Positions 50,032 through 60,367 of a DNA stretch of 64,000 nucleotides are shown here, piece by piece. This DNA comes from Aquimarina sp. BL5 (lineage in GTDB: Bacteria; Bacteroidota; Bacteroidia; Flavobacteriales; Flavobacteriaceae). The stretch lies in NCBI RefSeq assembly GCF_003443675.1, contig NZ_CP031963.1, positions 4,686,501 to 4,750,500 of the forward strand, in the 5' to 3' direction. The notes under the pieces were generated by a model. The model made no database searches. It had not been told where the DNA came from and saw only the letters and a program-made list of their open reading frames with translations. Position 1 is the first letter of the stretch. Each line of letters opens with the position of its first letter. Made by a program: the position numbers and the translations under genes.

Positions 50032-53000
50032 TTACTCTACCTTCACTCGTACTCCTTCAGAATGACTACTAAACTCTGGCGCATACATACTCTGGATCGT
50101 AGTGATACCGTTAGAGAAATCTCCTTTATTGTTAACACGTAGATCATATTCAAAAACGTATACTCCTTTTGGTAAATAGTCAAAGAAGAAATTAGTAGAA
50201 GCATCTTTGGTGCTTTCATAATATCCTAATCCATCTTGATATTTGTATTGCGAGATCACATTGATCGGTTCTAATCCGGATGCACGCATATCTTTCATGT
50301 GCACAAACTCCATTGTTCGATCTGATCGCAATTCTATGCGAACTCTTACCAGATCTCCTAGTTGTAATTGTGTTTTATCAGTGATTTCAGTAATCTCCTC
50401 ACCAGTATCTGTATTCTTTTTAAGGAATAATTTTTTCTTAAGTTTTAATGGGGTTTCTGCAGAGGTAATTTTATCTAGATTTTCAAAATATTGCCAGTAC
50501 AAGGCTCCCCATGCAATCCCTTTTCCTTTTTTGGTGATTTTGGCCGTAGCCATATCTTTTTTTATTTCACCACCATTCCATGAAGTTTTAAAATATCCCG
50601 TTCCGGCTTCTACTTTTACATCGTCCATCTTGCTTGGATCAATTTTCTGATCGCCCAATACAATCTCTACCATGTCAGTTACAGATAACCAATCACTTCC
50701 TTGTAATAATAATGCGTATACTGCCTCTGTAGTGGCTTTGGTAGTTTTCCAACGATTGGTCTGTTTGTTCTTTAATAACCAAATCTTAAGATTATCTACG
50801 ATCTCTGTTTTTTTAGGCTCCTGCTCAATCTCTGCAAAAACTTCAATCATTAATGCCTGAGTTTCTATCGGCGCTTGATACCAATACCAACTTGCGGTAT
50901 TCGATTTCCAATACATACCCAATTCTTCGCTAGTGATACTTTTTTCATCTAATGATCTAATAATTTTGGTAGCGGTAGTAGCATCATTATTTCTATTTAA
51001 TATCAGAGCCAACATTCCCTGCGAATATAAGTTTCTCTTCAGCCAATACTTTTTGGACTGTCCCATATAATACTCCCAAGCCTCGTTAGTGCTGTTAGCT
51101 CTTTTGATATCCGAAAAGAAACTACGCATATATAGATAGTGAGTCTGTGTATAACTAAGGTGATCTTTATTGATATCGATCTTATTTCGCTCACAGTATT
51201 TCTTTAGCTCATTGTATTCTTTTACAAATTCCTTATCTAGATATCGTACTGCTTTTTGCAGCATATTCTGAGTTTTACCCTCAAATTTTGTAACGCCTAG
51301 TTTTTTTAAGTGCCCAAAACCAGCAGCGATATGTTGTGTGATATAGCGATTTTCTCTTCCACCTTTAAACCAAGGAAATGCTCCTGATCCAAATTGTACT
51401 TGCTGTAACTTGTTTAATGCACTCTGCAATTCGTTATTCATCTTATTAAGATCAAAAAGTAGTGCGATGCGTTTCTTTTGTTCGGTTTCGCTCTGCGCAT
51501 CACGTAACCAAGGAGTTTCTTGGATAATCAAAGATTTTAGCTCCTGATTTTTTTCCAGATTACTTAATAAAGCATCGGTATTTTTCCATTGATTAAATAC
51601 TTCTTGGATTCTGGGATTAGAATTGGCGATATGACTAGCCAATGAATTGGCATAATATCTAGAGAATGTCTGTTCAGCACATTCATACGGATATTCCATC
51701 AAGTAAGGTAGAGCCTGTACAGCATACCAAGCAGGATTAGAAGTCATTTCTAAGGTAAGCTTATGATTTTTTAAGGTAGTAGACGTATTATTCTTTAGCT
51801 TATCTAGTGTAAATGTTTTAGTCTGATCAGAACGTATCCACATCGGTAATGTCTCTGTTACCAACATTCTGTTAGACAATACAGGTAATACATTCTGTTC
51901 ACCATCAGAGAAATCCCCTGCTTTGGCTACAATTTTATATTGAACTGTCTGTACATTGTCTGGAATCTGAAGCTCCCAAGATACATTAGTATTTCCTGCT
52001 GCTTTTACAGAAAAATCCTGACGAATATTGGTGTTCTGTAAATCTGCATCAATGGACTTTCCTGTTAAGGCGTCTATCAATTGTAATTCTATAATACCCG
52101 TAAGATCTTTGGTAGAAATATTAGAAACCTTAGAACTCAGAATAATCTGATCACCTTCTCGCAGGAATCTTGGTGGATTAGGTAAGATCATTAACTCTTT
52201 CTGGGTAACAGTCTCTAATACTTGTGTACCAGCATTTAGTTCTTTGGTATGTGCAAGTAGCTGTAACTTCCATTTGGTTAAGGCTTCTGGAGCTGTAAAA
52301 TTAAAACTTACATTCCCTTCTGCATCCGTAGTTAACTTCGGGAAGAAAAAAGCCGTTTCCTGCAGGTTTTTACGAATTTTAACCCCTTCTAGAGATTGTT
52401 CTTTCTTATCGTCTTTTTTATTGCTTTTGTTTTCGACACCAATTGAATCTGCTTCACTTTCTTCTTTCATAGCACTTCCGGCGATAGCAACTTCTTCCAT
52501 TTCTGCATCCTCTGCAACCATTTCCATGGATGCCATTGGAGCAGGAGCAGATTTACTCAGTCTACTTCTTTTTTGAGATCCGAGATTGTTATAACGATAA
52601 CTTTGTCCAAAATATAGACCAAACCAATTTAATTGATCATACCCTTGATAACGGAAACTGGTTTTTCTGGTATATCCGTTATAAATATTGAAATTTCCTT
52701 GGGTAAAGCTTCTGGTAGCTTTTCGCTGCGAATATGAATAATAAATAGGCCTGTTAATCGGATTGAAATACCATTGATGTGGTCTGAACTGATCCAAAGA
52801 AACATCATACATACTTGCTAGTAATTCGGCAGTTACCTTATCTCCCTTTGGACCTTTAACAGTAAAACTCCAGGTTTCTTGTTGTCCCGGCTGTAGTTTG
52901 TCTCTAAATGTTTTTGTTTCTATACTAAGTTCTGTGGGTTTATAAGGGACAGCAATAGCTACTGTACCACTTTTGTAAGCATTGTAATTTGCAAAACTAT

Positions 53001-56000
53001 AGGTAACTGCAAATCCACCCAGATCGTCATTATTTACTGGGATTTTTATAGTTTTACTATTATTGGATAAGGTAACAAGTTTGGTTTCGATAATTTTTTG
53101 GTTCTTTTCTATATCGACTGTAACAATCATATCTTCTGAAGCAGAGCTTAGCTTTAGGATTACTTCATCTCCGATAGTATAAGAACTTTTGTTTGTTGTA
53201 ATTTCAAACAATTTATTATCCGGAATGGTATTGTCTGATTGATCAAATACAGTAATATATTTGATGTCTTTTACCTTTTGTCCGAATTTATCTTTAGTAG
53301 TAAGTTCTATGATATATTTACCGGTTTCCCATTTTTTAATATTTCCAAGGGATATATCTTTGCTGCCTTTAGCATTGTCTTTGGTTTCTTTAGTGTCATA
53401 GGTTTTGTCAAAAACGATGCTTCCCTTTTCCCAGTTTCTAAAATCGTCTTCATTTCCATATGCATCATGAGGGAATAATTTTTTGAATTCTTCTTTGGTA
53501 AAGCTACTATAATCTGGTGCTTTCCACGGGCGAGTGCGTAAAGGACAATCTGGAGCTTCTAACTTATGAATCTTTATCGTTCCACTATTTGCTACAAATT
53601 CATTGTTTAGGTTTTGCGTAGCGATACTAAGCGTATTATCCTTTTTGGTTTTATCAATTTCGGAAGTGATATTTATGGATGCAGTTAAAGCGTGATATCC
53701 AACATTAACGTAGGTTTCGGTACTTCTTGTTTCGCCATTAATATCTGTTACATCTGCAATTACTTTATAGGTGAAAATTGGCTGATTTTCTTTAGCAACA
53801 CTCTTGTCCGGCAATGCGGCAAATGTAATATTGTATTCACCCGTATCATTCGTCTTGGTTTCTCCATATGTAATTTCCTGTTCTTCAGTTCTGTTTCTAG
53901 GATACCAATAACACCAGCGAGGGTATTGTACTTGTCTGTATACTCGATATACTACTTTGGCATTTGTAATATTGCTTCCGGCATAAGCGGTTGCGGTTGC
54001 CGTAAGTTTTATACTGTCGTTAATCTTGTAAGTTTCAGTAACCGGGTTAAATTTTGTTTCAAATTTAGGACGTTTATATTCTTCCACAGAAATGGAAGTA
54101 CTGTTATAATTGTTTGTTTGAATACTATAGTTACCGGTTAATCCTGAAGATGGTACTATAAATTCACCTGCAAAGGATCCATATGTATTCGTTGTGAAAT
54201 TCAATAACTTCACTTCTTGCCCATTTACATCTATTAATTTTGCAAAAGCTGGTGCATTGGCGACAACTTTAGGATTTTCTTTTCCTTTAGATGCCATCAT
54301 AATTCCTTTGAAATATACTGTTTGTCCTGGTCTATAAATACTTCGGTCTGTGAAAAGGAACGTGGTATGTCTGGTGCTGGTATCTGGTTTGCTATAATCT
54401 GGATAATGATTAAGATATAATCCATTAAAATAAGCTTTGTCAGTTCCTTTGCTTACTGTTGCTAAAACATTGTAATAATAACCTTCTTTAGAAAAAGAAG
54501 CTTCTCCTTTTTCATTAGTGATTAAGGTTTGGTTTAAGCTATTTCTTTGGTTGTTAGAAACTAGTTTTATAGTAGCCTTAGGAATTGGAGCACCATTATT
54601 CCTGTCGATTATCTGAAATCTTGTTTCGCTTGCTGTGTTGTTTTCAACAAGGGTGATATTGGTAACCTGTAGATTTCCAAAAGAAAATGTGTGTTCCTCA
54701 CTTAGATCTTTTGTGGTTGATCCTACGATAATGTAACTTCCTTGTTCTAATCCAGGAACAGCAATTTCGGTAGTATGATTTTGATAGTCTTTTTCGTCAC
54801 GAATTGTGGAACTCCAAGAATGGGCAACGGATAATTTATTCAGAAAAGCGATTTTTTCTTTTTCCTTATAAATTTCTTGAAATGATTTTAATTGACTTTG
54901 CTTAACTTTTAGAACTTTAAAATAGAGTAGCTCCAGGTTTTTATAATTTACTAGAATTCTAGATGACTTGTTAATCGGAATATAACTTTCCAATTTAATA
55001 GAGTTCACTTGTTTCTCAAGAATTTGATCTTTTAAATGGCTACAATTATTAGCTCCTCTAGATTTTGGATATTTAGTAATAGCTTCTTCGCAAACTTTTA
55101 AGGCTTTCTGTAATGTCCATCGATGTGTTTCATTTTCGTTGTGAATATACGTTAATGCCTGCGTTTGGTATAGTATAGCAATTTCATAATCATACAAGGT
55201 AGAAGCAGCATTATTTTGGTGTTTTTCTTTTTCTGAAACCAAAGTTGCTAATAGTAGTTCTTGTTTATCACCAAATATAGCATTATCGTAGATAAACTTA
55301 AGGCGTTCTATATTTACTTCGATTAAAGCATCAGGTTGCTTATCTCTTTTGTGAAAATTGATAAGGTTTTGATATATTTTTAATGCGTGAAATTGTAACG
55401 ATAATGAATCTTCCGTTGTAATATTCAATCTAGAAAAACCTTCATAACTTTTTAGATAATCAGGTGAGTCTATCTCAAAAGCATATGCCGGTTTGGTAAT
55501 GTTGGTTTCCGAAGTTTTATAAAAGGCTAATGCATTGTGTGATAAAAAATCAAAAAGTGTAGGTCTATATATTTTAGAATCTTTGGATAGAGTAAGCATA
55601 TCATTAAACTCTGCAAGATCTGTTTGTTGGGCTAATAGGCCGTTATTCAATGATTTTTCATAATACAAATGGATTTCGGCGAATAAAGTTTCTAAATCCC
55701 AGGTTCTAAAGTCTTCTTTGTCTACTTTTTCTGAAGTTTTAGTTCTGTTATAAAATTGCCATCGATGCTCCTGAAAATATTGCCAATACAGATTGGCTAA
55801 AATGCTTTCTAGAATATTTCTTCTGGGAAACTCACTATTCTCGATTTCACTTTTAAATTCCTTAATGATATTTAATTGCGCATTTTCTTCTAATACAAGA
55901 TTATACTTTGCTTTGTAAATCAGGGTTTTTGTGATCTGGTTGGTGTTGTTTGCTTTCTTAGCTTTGTTATAGATTGCATCTACCGTTTCTAGGGAGGATT

Positions 56001-56124
56001 TTGGTAACCCTTGCTGATCAAAACCTTCTACTTTTTTCCAATCGTTTTGATAGTTGTCTTGAGCCATCATATAATTTAGGTTTGTAATAAAGAGTATGAA
56101 AACAAGAATGATATATTTTTTCAT
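50032..56124 (-). CDS. Alpha-2-macroglobulin family protein
   Basis: This 2030-residue paralog of the 32880 gene has a signal peptide (IILVFILFITNLNYMMAQ) and the same helical N-terminal region. The MG2 domain lies near 597 (FTDRSIYRPGQTVYFKG), and the thioester motif CAEQ at Cys1482. In place of the carboxypeptidase/plug insertion it has a ~55-residue low-complexity linker (around 1187-1240, A/M/E- then K/D-rich). The C-terminal ~85 residues are nearly identical to the paralog's while the preceding region is clearly diverged. The expected role is trapping of proteases at the cell envelope. No PbpC-type gene is adjacent. Confidence 0.93.
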   Translation of the reverse strand: MKKYIILVFILFITNLNYMMAQDNYQNDWKKVEGFDQQGLPKSSLETVDAIYNKAKKANNTNQITKTLIYKAKYNLVLEENAQLNIIKEFKSEIENSEFPRRNILESILANLYWQYFQEHRWQFYNRTKTSEKVDKEDFRTWDLETLFAEIHLYYEKSLNNGLLAQQTDLAEFNDMLTLSKDSKIYRPTLFDFLSHNALAFYKTSETNITKPAYAFEIDSPDYLKSYEGFSRLNITTEDSLSLQFHALKIYQNLINFHKRDKQPDALIEVNIERLKFIYDNAIFGDKQELLLATLVSEKEKHQNNAASTLYDYEIAILYQTQALTYIHNENETHRWTLQKALKVCEEAITKYPKSRGANNCSHLKDQILEKQVNSIKLESYIPINKSSRILVNYKNLELLYFKVLKVKQSQLKSFQEIYKEKEKIAFLNKLSVAHSWSSTIRDEKDYQNHTTEIAVPGLEQGSYIIVGSTTKDLSEEHTFSFGNLQVTNITLVENNTASETRFQIIDRNNGAPIPKATIKLVSNNQRNSLNQTLITNEKGEASFSKEGYYYNVLATVSKGTDKAYFNGLYLNHYPDYSKPDTSTRHTTFLFTDRSIYRPGQTVYFKGIMMASKGKENPKVVANAPAFAKLIDVNGQEVKLLNFTTNTYGSFAGEFIVPSSGLTGNYSIQTNNYNSTSISVEEYKRPKFETKFNPVTETYKINDSIKLTATATAYAGSNITNAKVVYRVYRQVQYPRWCYWYPRNRTEEQEITYGETKTNDTGEYNITFAALPDKSVAKENQPIFTYKVIADVTDINGETRSTETYVNVGYHALTASINITSEIDKTKKDNTLSIATQNLNNEFVANSGTIKIHKLEAPDCPLRTRPWKAPDYSSFTKEEFKKLFPHDAYGNEDDFRNWEKGSIVFDKTYDTKETKDNAKGSKDISLGNIKKWETGKYIIELTTKDKFGQKVKDIKYITVFDQSDNTIPDNKLFEITTNKSSYTIGDEVILKLSSASEDMIVTVDIEKNQKIIETKLVTLSNNSKTIKIPVNNDDLGGFAVTYSFANYNAYKSGTVAIAVPYKPTELSIETKTFRDKLQPGQQETWSFTVKGPKGDKVTAELLASMYDVSLDQFRPHQWYFNPINRPIYYSYSQRKATRSFTQGNFNIYNGYTRKTSFRYQGYDQLNWFGLYFGQSYRYNNLGSQKRSRLSKSAPAPMASMEMVAEDAEMEEVAIAGSAMKEESEADSIGVENKSNKKDDKKEQSLEGVKIRKNLQETAFFFPKLTTDAEGNVSFNFTAPEALTKWKLQLLAHTKELNAGTQVLETVTQKELMILPNPPRFLREGDQIILSSKVSNISTKDLTGIIELQLIDALTGKSIDADLQNTNIRQDFSVKAAGNTNVSWELQIPDNVQTVQYKIVAKAGDFSDGEQNVLPVLSNRMLVTETLPMWIRSDQTKTFTLDKLKNNTSTTLKNHKLTLEMTSNPAWYAVQALPYLMEYPYECAEQTFSRYYANSLASHIANSNPRIQEVFNQWKNTDALLSNLEKNQELKSLIIQETPWLRDAQSETEQKKRIALLFDLNKMNNELQSALNKLQQVQFGSGAFPWFKGGRENRYITQHIAAGFGHLKKLGVTKFEGKTQNMLQKAVRYLDKEFVKEYNELKKYCERNKIDINKDHLSYTQTHYLYMRSFFSDIKRANSTNEAWEYYMGQSKKYWLKRNLYSQGMLALILNRNNDATTATKIIRSLDEKSITSEELGMYWKSNTASWYWYQAPIETQALMIEVFAEIEQEPKKTEIVDNLKIWLLKNKQTNRWKTTKATTEAVYALLLQGSDWLSVTDMVEIVLGDQKIDPSKMDDVKVEAGTGYFKTSWNGGEIKKDMATAKITKKGKGIAWGALYWQYFENLDKITSAETPLKLKKKLFLKKNTDTGEEITEITDKTQLQLGDLVRVRIELRSDRTMEFVHMKDMRASGLEPINVISQYKYQDGLGYYESTKDASTNFFFDYLPKGVYVFEYDLRVNNKGDFSNGITTIQSMYAPEFSSHSEGVRVKVE

Positions 56125-56329
56125 CTGTTTGATTTTTTGTGTTTGTTAAAACAATAATACAAGTCTTATACAAATGTTCATTGAATAAAAACTTGAAGAA
56201 AGTAAATAACTATATAAAGCTACATAATTGCAACGATAAATTAGGGAAAACCTTGTTCTGTTTAGTAAATGAGTTGATTTTTCGAGTAAGATAGTTTTTG
56301 AGCAGTTGATTATTAGGTGTGTAGGATAA

Positions 56330-56370
56330 TTGGAGTTTATTTTTTTTTAGAACAAAAAAATAAACTCCAA
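56330..56370. repeat. Strong hairpin between divergent genes
   Basis: A perfect 17-bp inverted repeat (TTGGAGTTTATTTTTTT with AAAAAAATAAACTCCAA) has a 7-base loop, between the divergent A2M and mpl genes. It cannot terminate either of these genes. It may end an unseen small transcript or act in regulation. Confidence 0.6.
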
Positions 56371-56457
56371 AACTTAACTAGACTTGTTTTATCGTAAATC
56401 ATAATTCTAACTTCACAATTAATTTTATCTTTACTATTTCGAATCAAGAATATAATT

Positions 56458-57810
56458 ATGCGTGTACATTTTATTGCAATAGGAGGTAGTGCTATGCACA
56501 ATCTAGCTATGGCACTGCATCAAAAAGGAGATCAGGTAACTGGAAGTGATGATGTGATCTTTGAACCATCAAAATCTAGATTAGATCGGTATGGGTTACT
56601 ACCCAAAACTTTTGGCTGGTATCCTGAAAAGATTACCGAAGATATTGATGCAATTATTTTGGGAATGCACGCTAAGGAAGATAATCCAGAATTAAATAAA
56701 GCACAGGATTTAGGATTGAAAATATATTCATACCCTGAGTTTCTTTATGAACAGTCTAAGAATAAAACTCGCGTAGTCATTGGTGGTTCTCACGGTAAAA
56801 CTACCATAACTTCTATGATTTTGCATGTATTACATTATCACGAAAAAGAAGTGGACTATATGGTTGGAGCTCAACTGGAAGGTTTTGATACAATGGTTCA
56901 TCTCACGGAAGACAATGATTTTATGGTGCTAGAAGGAGATGAATACCTTTCCTCACCTATAGACAGAAGACCAAAATTTCACTTGTATCAACCTAATATT
57001 GCATTGATAAGTGGTATTGCCTGGGATCATATTAATGTATTTCCAACATTTGATAATTATGTAGAACAGTTTCAGATTTTTGTAGATAGTATTGTTCGTG
57101 GCGGTAGCATCAATTATAATGCAGAAGATCCTGAAGTAGTTAACGTTGTTGAAAACTCAGAAAATCAGATTCGCAAAATACCATACACTACACCAGAATA
57201 TAGAGTAGAAAATGGAGAAACTTTACTACAAACCCCAGAGGGAGAGATGCCTATTGAAGTTTTTGGGGCGCATAACTTGAGTAATTTGGCTGGAGCCAAA
57301 TGGATTTGCCAACATATGGGGATTGATGAGGATGAATTTTACGAGGCCATAGCATCTTTTACAGGAGCTTCTAAGCGATTGGAGAAAATTGCAGAGAGTG
57401 CAACGGCTGTTGCTTATAAAGATTTTGCACATAGTCCATCAAAAGTAAGTGCAACAACTAATGCTGTTAAGGAACAGTATAAGGATAAGCAGGTAGTGGC
57501 ATGTCTTGAATTACATACATATAGCAGTCTCAATGCGGAGTTTCTAAAGGAATATGAAGGCGCGCTAAATGCTGCCGATGAAGCTGTAGTTTTTTATTCT
57601 CCTCATGCTGTAAAAATTAAACAGTTAGAAGAGGTTTCTGTAGATCAGATCGAAAAGGCTTTTAAAAGGGATGATCTTATTATTTATACCAATCCAGACG
57701 AATTTAAATCATACCTAAAACAAAAGGATTTTAGCGATTCTGCTTTGTTGCTTATGAGCAGTGGTAACTATGGAGGATTGGATTTTGATGAGGTGAAAGA
57801 GATGATTTAG
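56458..57810 (+). CDS. mpl: UDP-N-acetylmuramate:L-Ala-gamma-D-Glu-meso-DAP ligase (Mpl)
   Basis: This 450-residue Mur ligase has an N-terminal Rossmann domain starting MRVHFIAIGGSAMHNLA, the P-loop VIGGSHGKTTITSM (residues 108-120), and the central-domain LEGDEYLSSPIDRRPKF with AWDHINVFP. The C-terminal domain contains YKDFAHSPSKVSATT. GDEYLSS and the overall order distinguish Mpl from MurC. It joins recycled tripeptide to UDP-MurNAc in the cytoplasm. It converges with the PaiB-like gene, two bases apart at the stops. Confidence 0.93.
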   Translation: MRVHFIAIGGSAMHNLAMALHQKGDQVTGSDDVIFEPSKSRLDRYGLLPKTFGWYPEKITEDIDAIILGMHAKEDNPELNKAQDLGLKIYSYPEFLYEQSKNKTRVVIGGSHGKTTITSMILHVLHYHEKEVDYMVGAQLEGFDTMVHLTEDNDFMVLEGDEYLSSPIDRRPKFHLYQPNIALISGIAWDHINVFPTFDNYVEQFQIFVDSIVRGGSINYNAEDPEVVNVVENSENQIRKIPYTTPEYRVENGETLLQTPEGEMPIEVFGAHNLSNLAGAKWICQHMGIDEDEFYEAIASFTGASKRLEKIAESATAVAYKDFAHSPSKVSATTNAVKEQYKDKQVVACLELHTYSSLNAEFLKEYEGALNAADEAVVFYSPHAVKIKQLEEVSVDQIEKAFKRDDLIIYTNPDEFKSYLKQKDFSDSALLLMSSGNYGGLDFDEVKEMI

Positions 57811-57812
57811 GT

Positions 57813-58412
57813 TTAAAAATGCTTTTCAAACAATCCATTAACAAAATCAGCAACACTTTTCTGATTGTTTTTGATTAATTCTTGTTTAGCATTATCAATA
57901 TCAGTAGGAACTTTATCCTGACTAAGTTTAAACTTCCCTTCCCATTGTTGTACTTCAATTTCAAAACAATGTATATACGGAACTAAACGATCCATGCGTG
58001 GATCATCTAGTGATAATTTAAAATCTTGATTGGGAGCTTCTAGGAACTCGGTCATAATGACTATAGATTTTTTTATAGACTCAGGATCTTTAACCTCCTT
58101 TACAATTCCTGTTGCGTGTGCGATTATATAATTCCAGGTAGGTAATTGTTTTGTAGTATAAATAGATGGCGAAATATAAGTTTGTGGTCCCTGAAAAATG
58201 CTAGTGATAGGGTAGTTATTCTTTAATAAGTTTACATGCGGGTTATTGGCATCGATGTGTCCCACAAGTTTATCCTCATGAAATATAAGAGGTGCGTGCG
58301 TAATAAAAGGTTTTGTTCCTTGTGCAGAAATTATGGTAGCAAATGGATGTGCAACTGCTACACTTTTAATATTTTCTACATTATAGTCTTGGTGATGTTT
58401 TGGTGGATACAC
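57813..58412 (-). CDS. PaiB-like FMN-binding protein
   Basis: This 199-residue split-barrel flavoprotein has MYPPKHHQDYNVENIKSVAV at the start, ATIISAQGTKPFITHAPLIF, and the diagnostic LPTWNYIIAHATGIVKEV. All of these are features of the PaiB / FMN-binding negative transcriptional regulator family. A direct DNA-binding domain is not visible. It forms a two-gene unit with the DUF1569 gene just upstream (three bases apart). Confidence 0.88.
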   Translation of the reverse strand: MYPPKHHQDYNVENIKSVAVAHPFATIISAQGTKPFITHAPLIFHEDKLVGHIDANNPHVNLLKNNYPITSIFQGPQTYISPSIYTTKQLPTWNYIIAHATGIVKEVKDPESIKKSIVIMTEFLEAPNQDFKLSLDDPRMDRLVPYIHCFEIEVQQWEGKFKLSQDKVPTDIDNAKQELIKNNQKSVADFVNGLFEKHF

Positions 58413-58415
58413 AGA

Positions 58416-58859
58416 CTATATATTAAATTGTTGTAAATGATGATCCAAATGCTTGTATTGCATTTTACCCCATTGATCTTTTGTGAACTTTCCGAACATA
58501 GGATGTGGATCCCATTCGGAAATAGTTCTTTTTTCAGAGAATTCGTTTATCAATTTTAATAAAGTCTGTTTTTCTTCTTCAAAAACTTTTGCGTCTACTA
58601 CTTTAAGTTTTGGATGTGTTGGTAAGCTTTTCTTCCAAGGTTTATCATTATACATTGCTTTTTTAAAGAATAACTTAGCCAGTAAACTAGGTTTCATTGG
58701 GGGGTGTTCCTTTTTCAACGCGATTTTAAGTGGAAATTGACAATGATAAAACATTTGAGAAATATCCATCTTGCCCCACGCCTGAACACTGTTATTAGAC
58801 AATTTATGAATACGATCTTCTATTTCGTTTTTTACAGTTTCATCAAAGAGGGATTTCAT
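58416..58859 (-). CDS. DUF1569 (DinB-like) protein
   Basis: This 147-residue four-helix-bundle type protein has WGKMDISQMFYHCQFPL near the N terminus and PMFGKFTKDQWGKMQYKHLD then HHLQQF at the C terminus. The histidines in MFYHC and KHLDHHL are the expected metal ligands of the DinB superfamily. Some members are thiol-dependent metal enzymes. The activity here is unknown. It is first in a two-gene unit with the PaiB-like gene. Confidence 0.85.
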   Translation of the reverse strand: MKSLFDETVKNEIEDRIHKLSNNSVQAWGKMDISQMFYHCQFPLKIALKKEHPPMKPSLLAKLFFKKAMYNDKPWKKSLPTHPKLKVVDAKVFEEEKQTLLKLINEFSEKRTISEWDPHPMFGKFTKDQWGKMQYKHLDHHLQQFNI

Positions 58860-58979
58860 ATTTTATATTGTTTAGTATCCAATACTCAAAAATAACAGAA
58901 TTATTTTAAAGATTGGATATAGAAATCCTAAGCTATTATTAAATAACTCTTCAATAAGATAAAAAATAAATGAATTTTA

Positions 58980-59432
58980 CTAACCTACTTTTTCGAAAAC
59001 AAGTTTTAGTATACCCTCTAAATCACCATTAGCAGAAATATCTGCAGGTGTTCCTAGATTCATCATCAAGGGTTGATCCTTAATTTTTCCTTGTAAAAAG
59101 TATTGAAAAGTATTACCGAATTTAAATTTGAAACCTTTCAATTCACTTCCAAAAGAAGTAAAAATAACTTCGCTTCGTTCGTCTTCACTCTTTCCTTCTG
59201 CAAAAGCACTAATGGTAGCGTAAAAGACATCTTTTAACATATCATCGCTATAATAATCCCATTTTATAGATGTTCCATTACAAGCTTGTAATTCAAACTC
59301 CGATTGTGCTTGGCATCCTCTGGGTACTTGTATGTGGTTTCCTACTAGGTTTAAAAAGCTGATACGCTTAGTGTCTTGTCCATAGAAACCAATAGTAACT
59401 AGTAATAATACGAAAGTAAAAATGTTCTTCAT
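58980..59432 (-). CDS. Small secreted protein, unknown
   Basis: This 150-residue protein has a signal peptide (IFTFVLLLVTIGFYGQ). The mature part contains two cysteines (RGCQAQ, LQACNG) and strand-rich segments (EVIFTSFGSELKGFKFKFGN). I do not recognise the family. It is divergent from radC across a ~230-base AT-rich gap. Confidence 0.6.
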   Translation of the reverse strand: MKNIFTFVLLLVTIGFYGQDTKRISFLNLVGNHIQVPRGCQAQSEFELQACNGTSIKWDYYSDDMLKDVFYATISAFAEGKSEDERSEVIFTSFGSELKGFKFKFGNTFQYFLQGKIKDQPLMMNLGTPADISANGDLEGILKLVFEKVG

Positions 59433-59660
59433 AAATAGGTTAATTTGAAGTTGTTAAATTCAATGTTTTTAGATTATGGGTGGTCAAATATAGTAAAACT
59501 TTCATTTTCAAACAAATATATATTTAATCAATCTGTAAACATGGATATAATAAGCAACATTTATTGCTATATTTTGGATAATAATATCTTGTATTTGAGA
59601 TAAATAGTTTATACTTATGGCTTAAAATGTTTAGGGAATAAAACTGTGTTAAAAAATTTT

Positions 59661-60359
59661 ATGAGTGAACATAATTCTTCATTTTCTATCAGGGAATGGG
59701 ATGAAAATGATCGTCCAAGAGAGAAATTAATGGTTAAAGGGAAGAATGCGCTGAGTGATTCTGAATTGATTGCTATTTTGATAGGTTCAGGTAATCGCGA
59801 TGAAAGTGCTGTAGCATTAAGTAAGAGAATTTTAGCTAGTGTGGATCATCAAATCAATTCATTAGGAAAACTCTCGGTAAAACAGTTAATGAAATTTAAA
59901 GGTATAGGAGAGGCAAAAGCAATTGCTATTGTTGCTGGATTAGAACTAGGTAGAAGAAGGAAGGAAGAAGACGATCCGGTGATGTATAAAATCACTAGTA
60001 GTAAAGATGCATATAATATTCTCAATCCTTTTATAGGAGATTTAGAGCACGAGGAGTTTTGGGTGCTTTATTTGAACAATTCAAATAAAGTGTTACAGAA
60101 AAAACAGATTAGTATTGGAGGGAAGACAGGAACATTAGTGGATCCCAGAATTGTATACAGATATGCATTAGAGTTTGGTGCAACTTCTATAATACTGGCT
60201 CATAATCATCCTAGTGGATCGTTAATCCCAAGTACATCAGATAAAGCACTGACTCAAAAGCTAAAACACGCAGGAGTAAGTTTAGATATAAAATTATTAG
60301 ATCACTTAATAATAACAGAAAAGGAGTATTTTAGCTTTGCAGATGAAGTAATGCTATAA
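59661..60359 (+). CDS. radC: RadC family JAB1/MPN-type protein
   Basis: The ATG at 59661 gives MSEHNSSFSIREWDENDRPR, the usual RadC start. The GTG at 59646 is less likely. The N-terminal UPF0758 helix-hairpin-helix (LMKFKGIGEAKAIAIVAGLE) is followed by the JAMM metal motif ILAHNHPSGSLIPSTSDKAL, with two His and the Asp. Long annotated as a DNA repair protein, its role is now doubtful. Full length. Confidence 0.92.
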   Translation: MSEHNSSFSIREWDENDRPREKLMVKGKNALSDSELIAILIGSGNRDESAVALSKRILASVDHQINSLGKLSVKQLMKFKGIGEAKAIAIVAGLELGRRRKEEDDPVMYKITSSKDAYNILNPFIGDLEHEEFWVLYLNNSNKVLQKKQISIGGKTGTLVDPRIVYRYALEFGATSIILAHNHPSGSLIPSTSDKALTQKLKHAGVSLDIKLLDHLIITEKEYFSFADEVML

Positions 60360-60367
60360 TTAGAAGT

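Noticed and set aside
52244..52576. 110-codon ORF antisense to the A2M linker
   Set aside because: It is a shadow of the low-complexity linker; serine/leucine-rich by complement.
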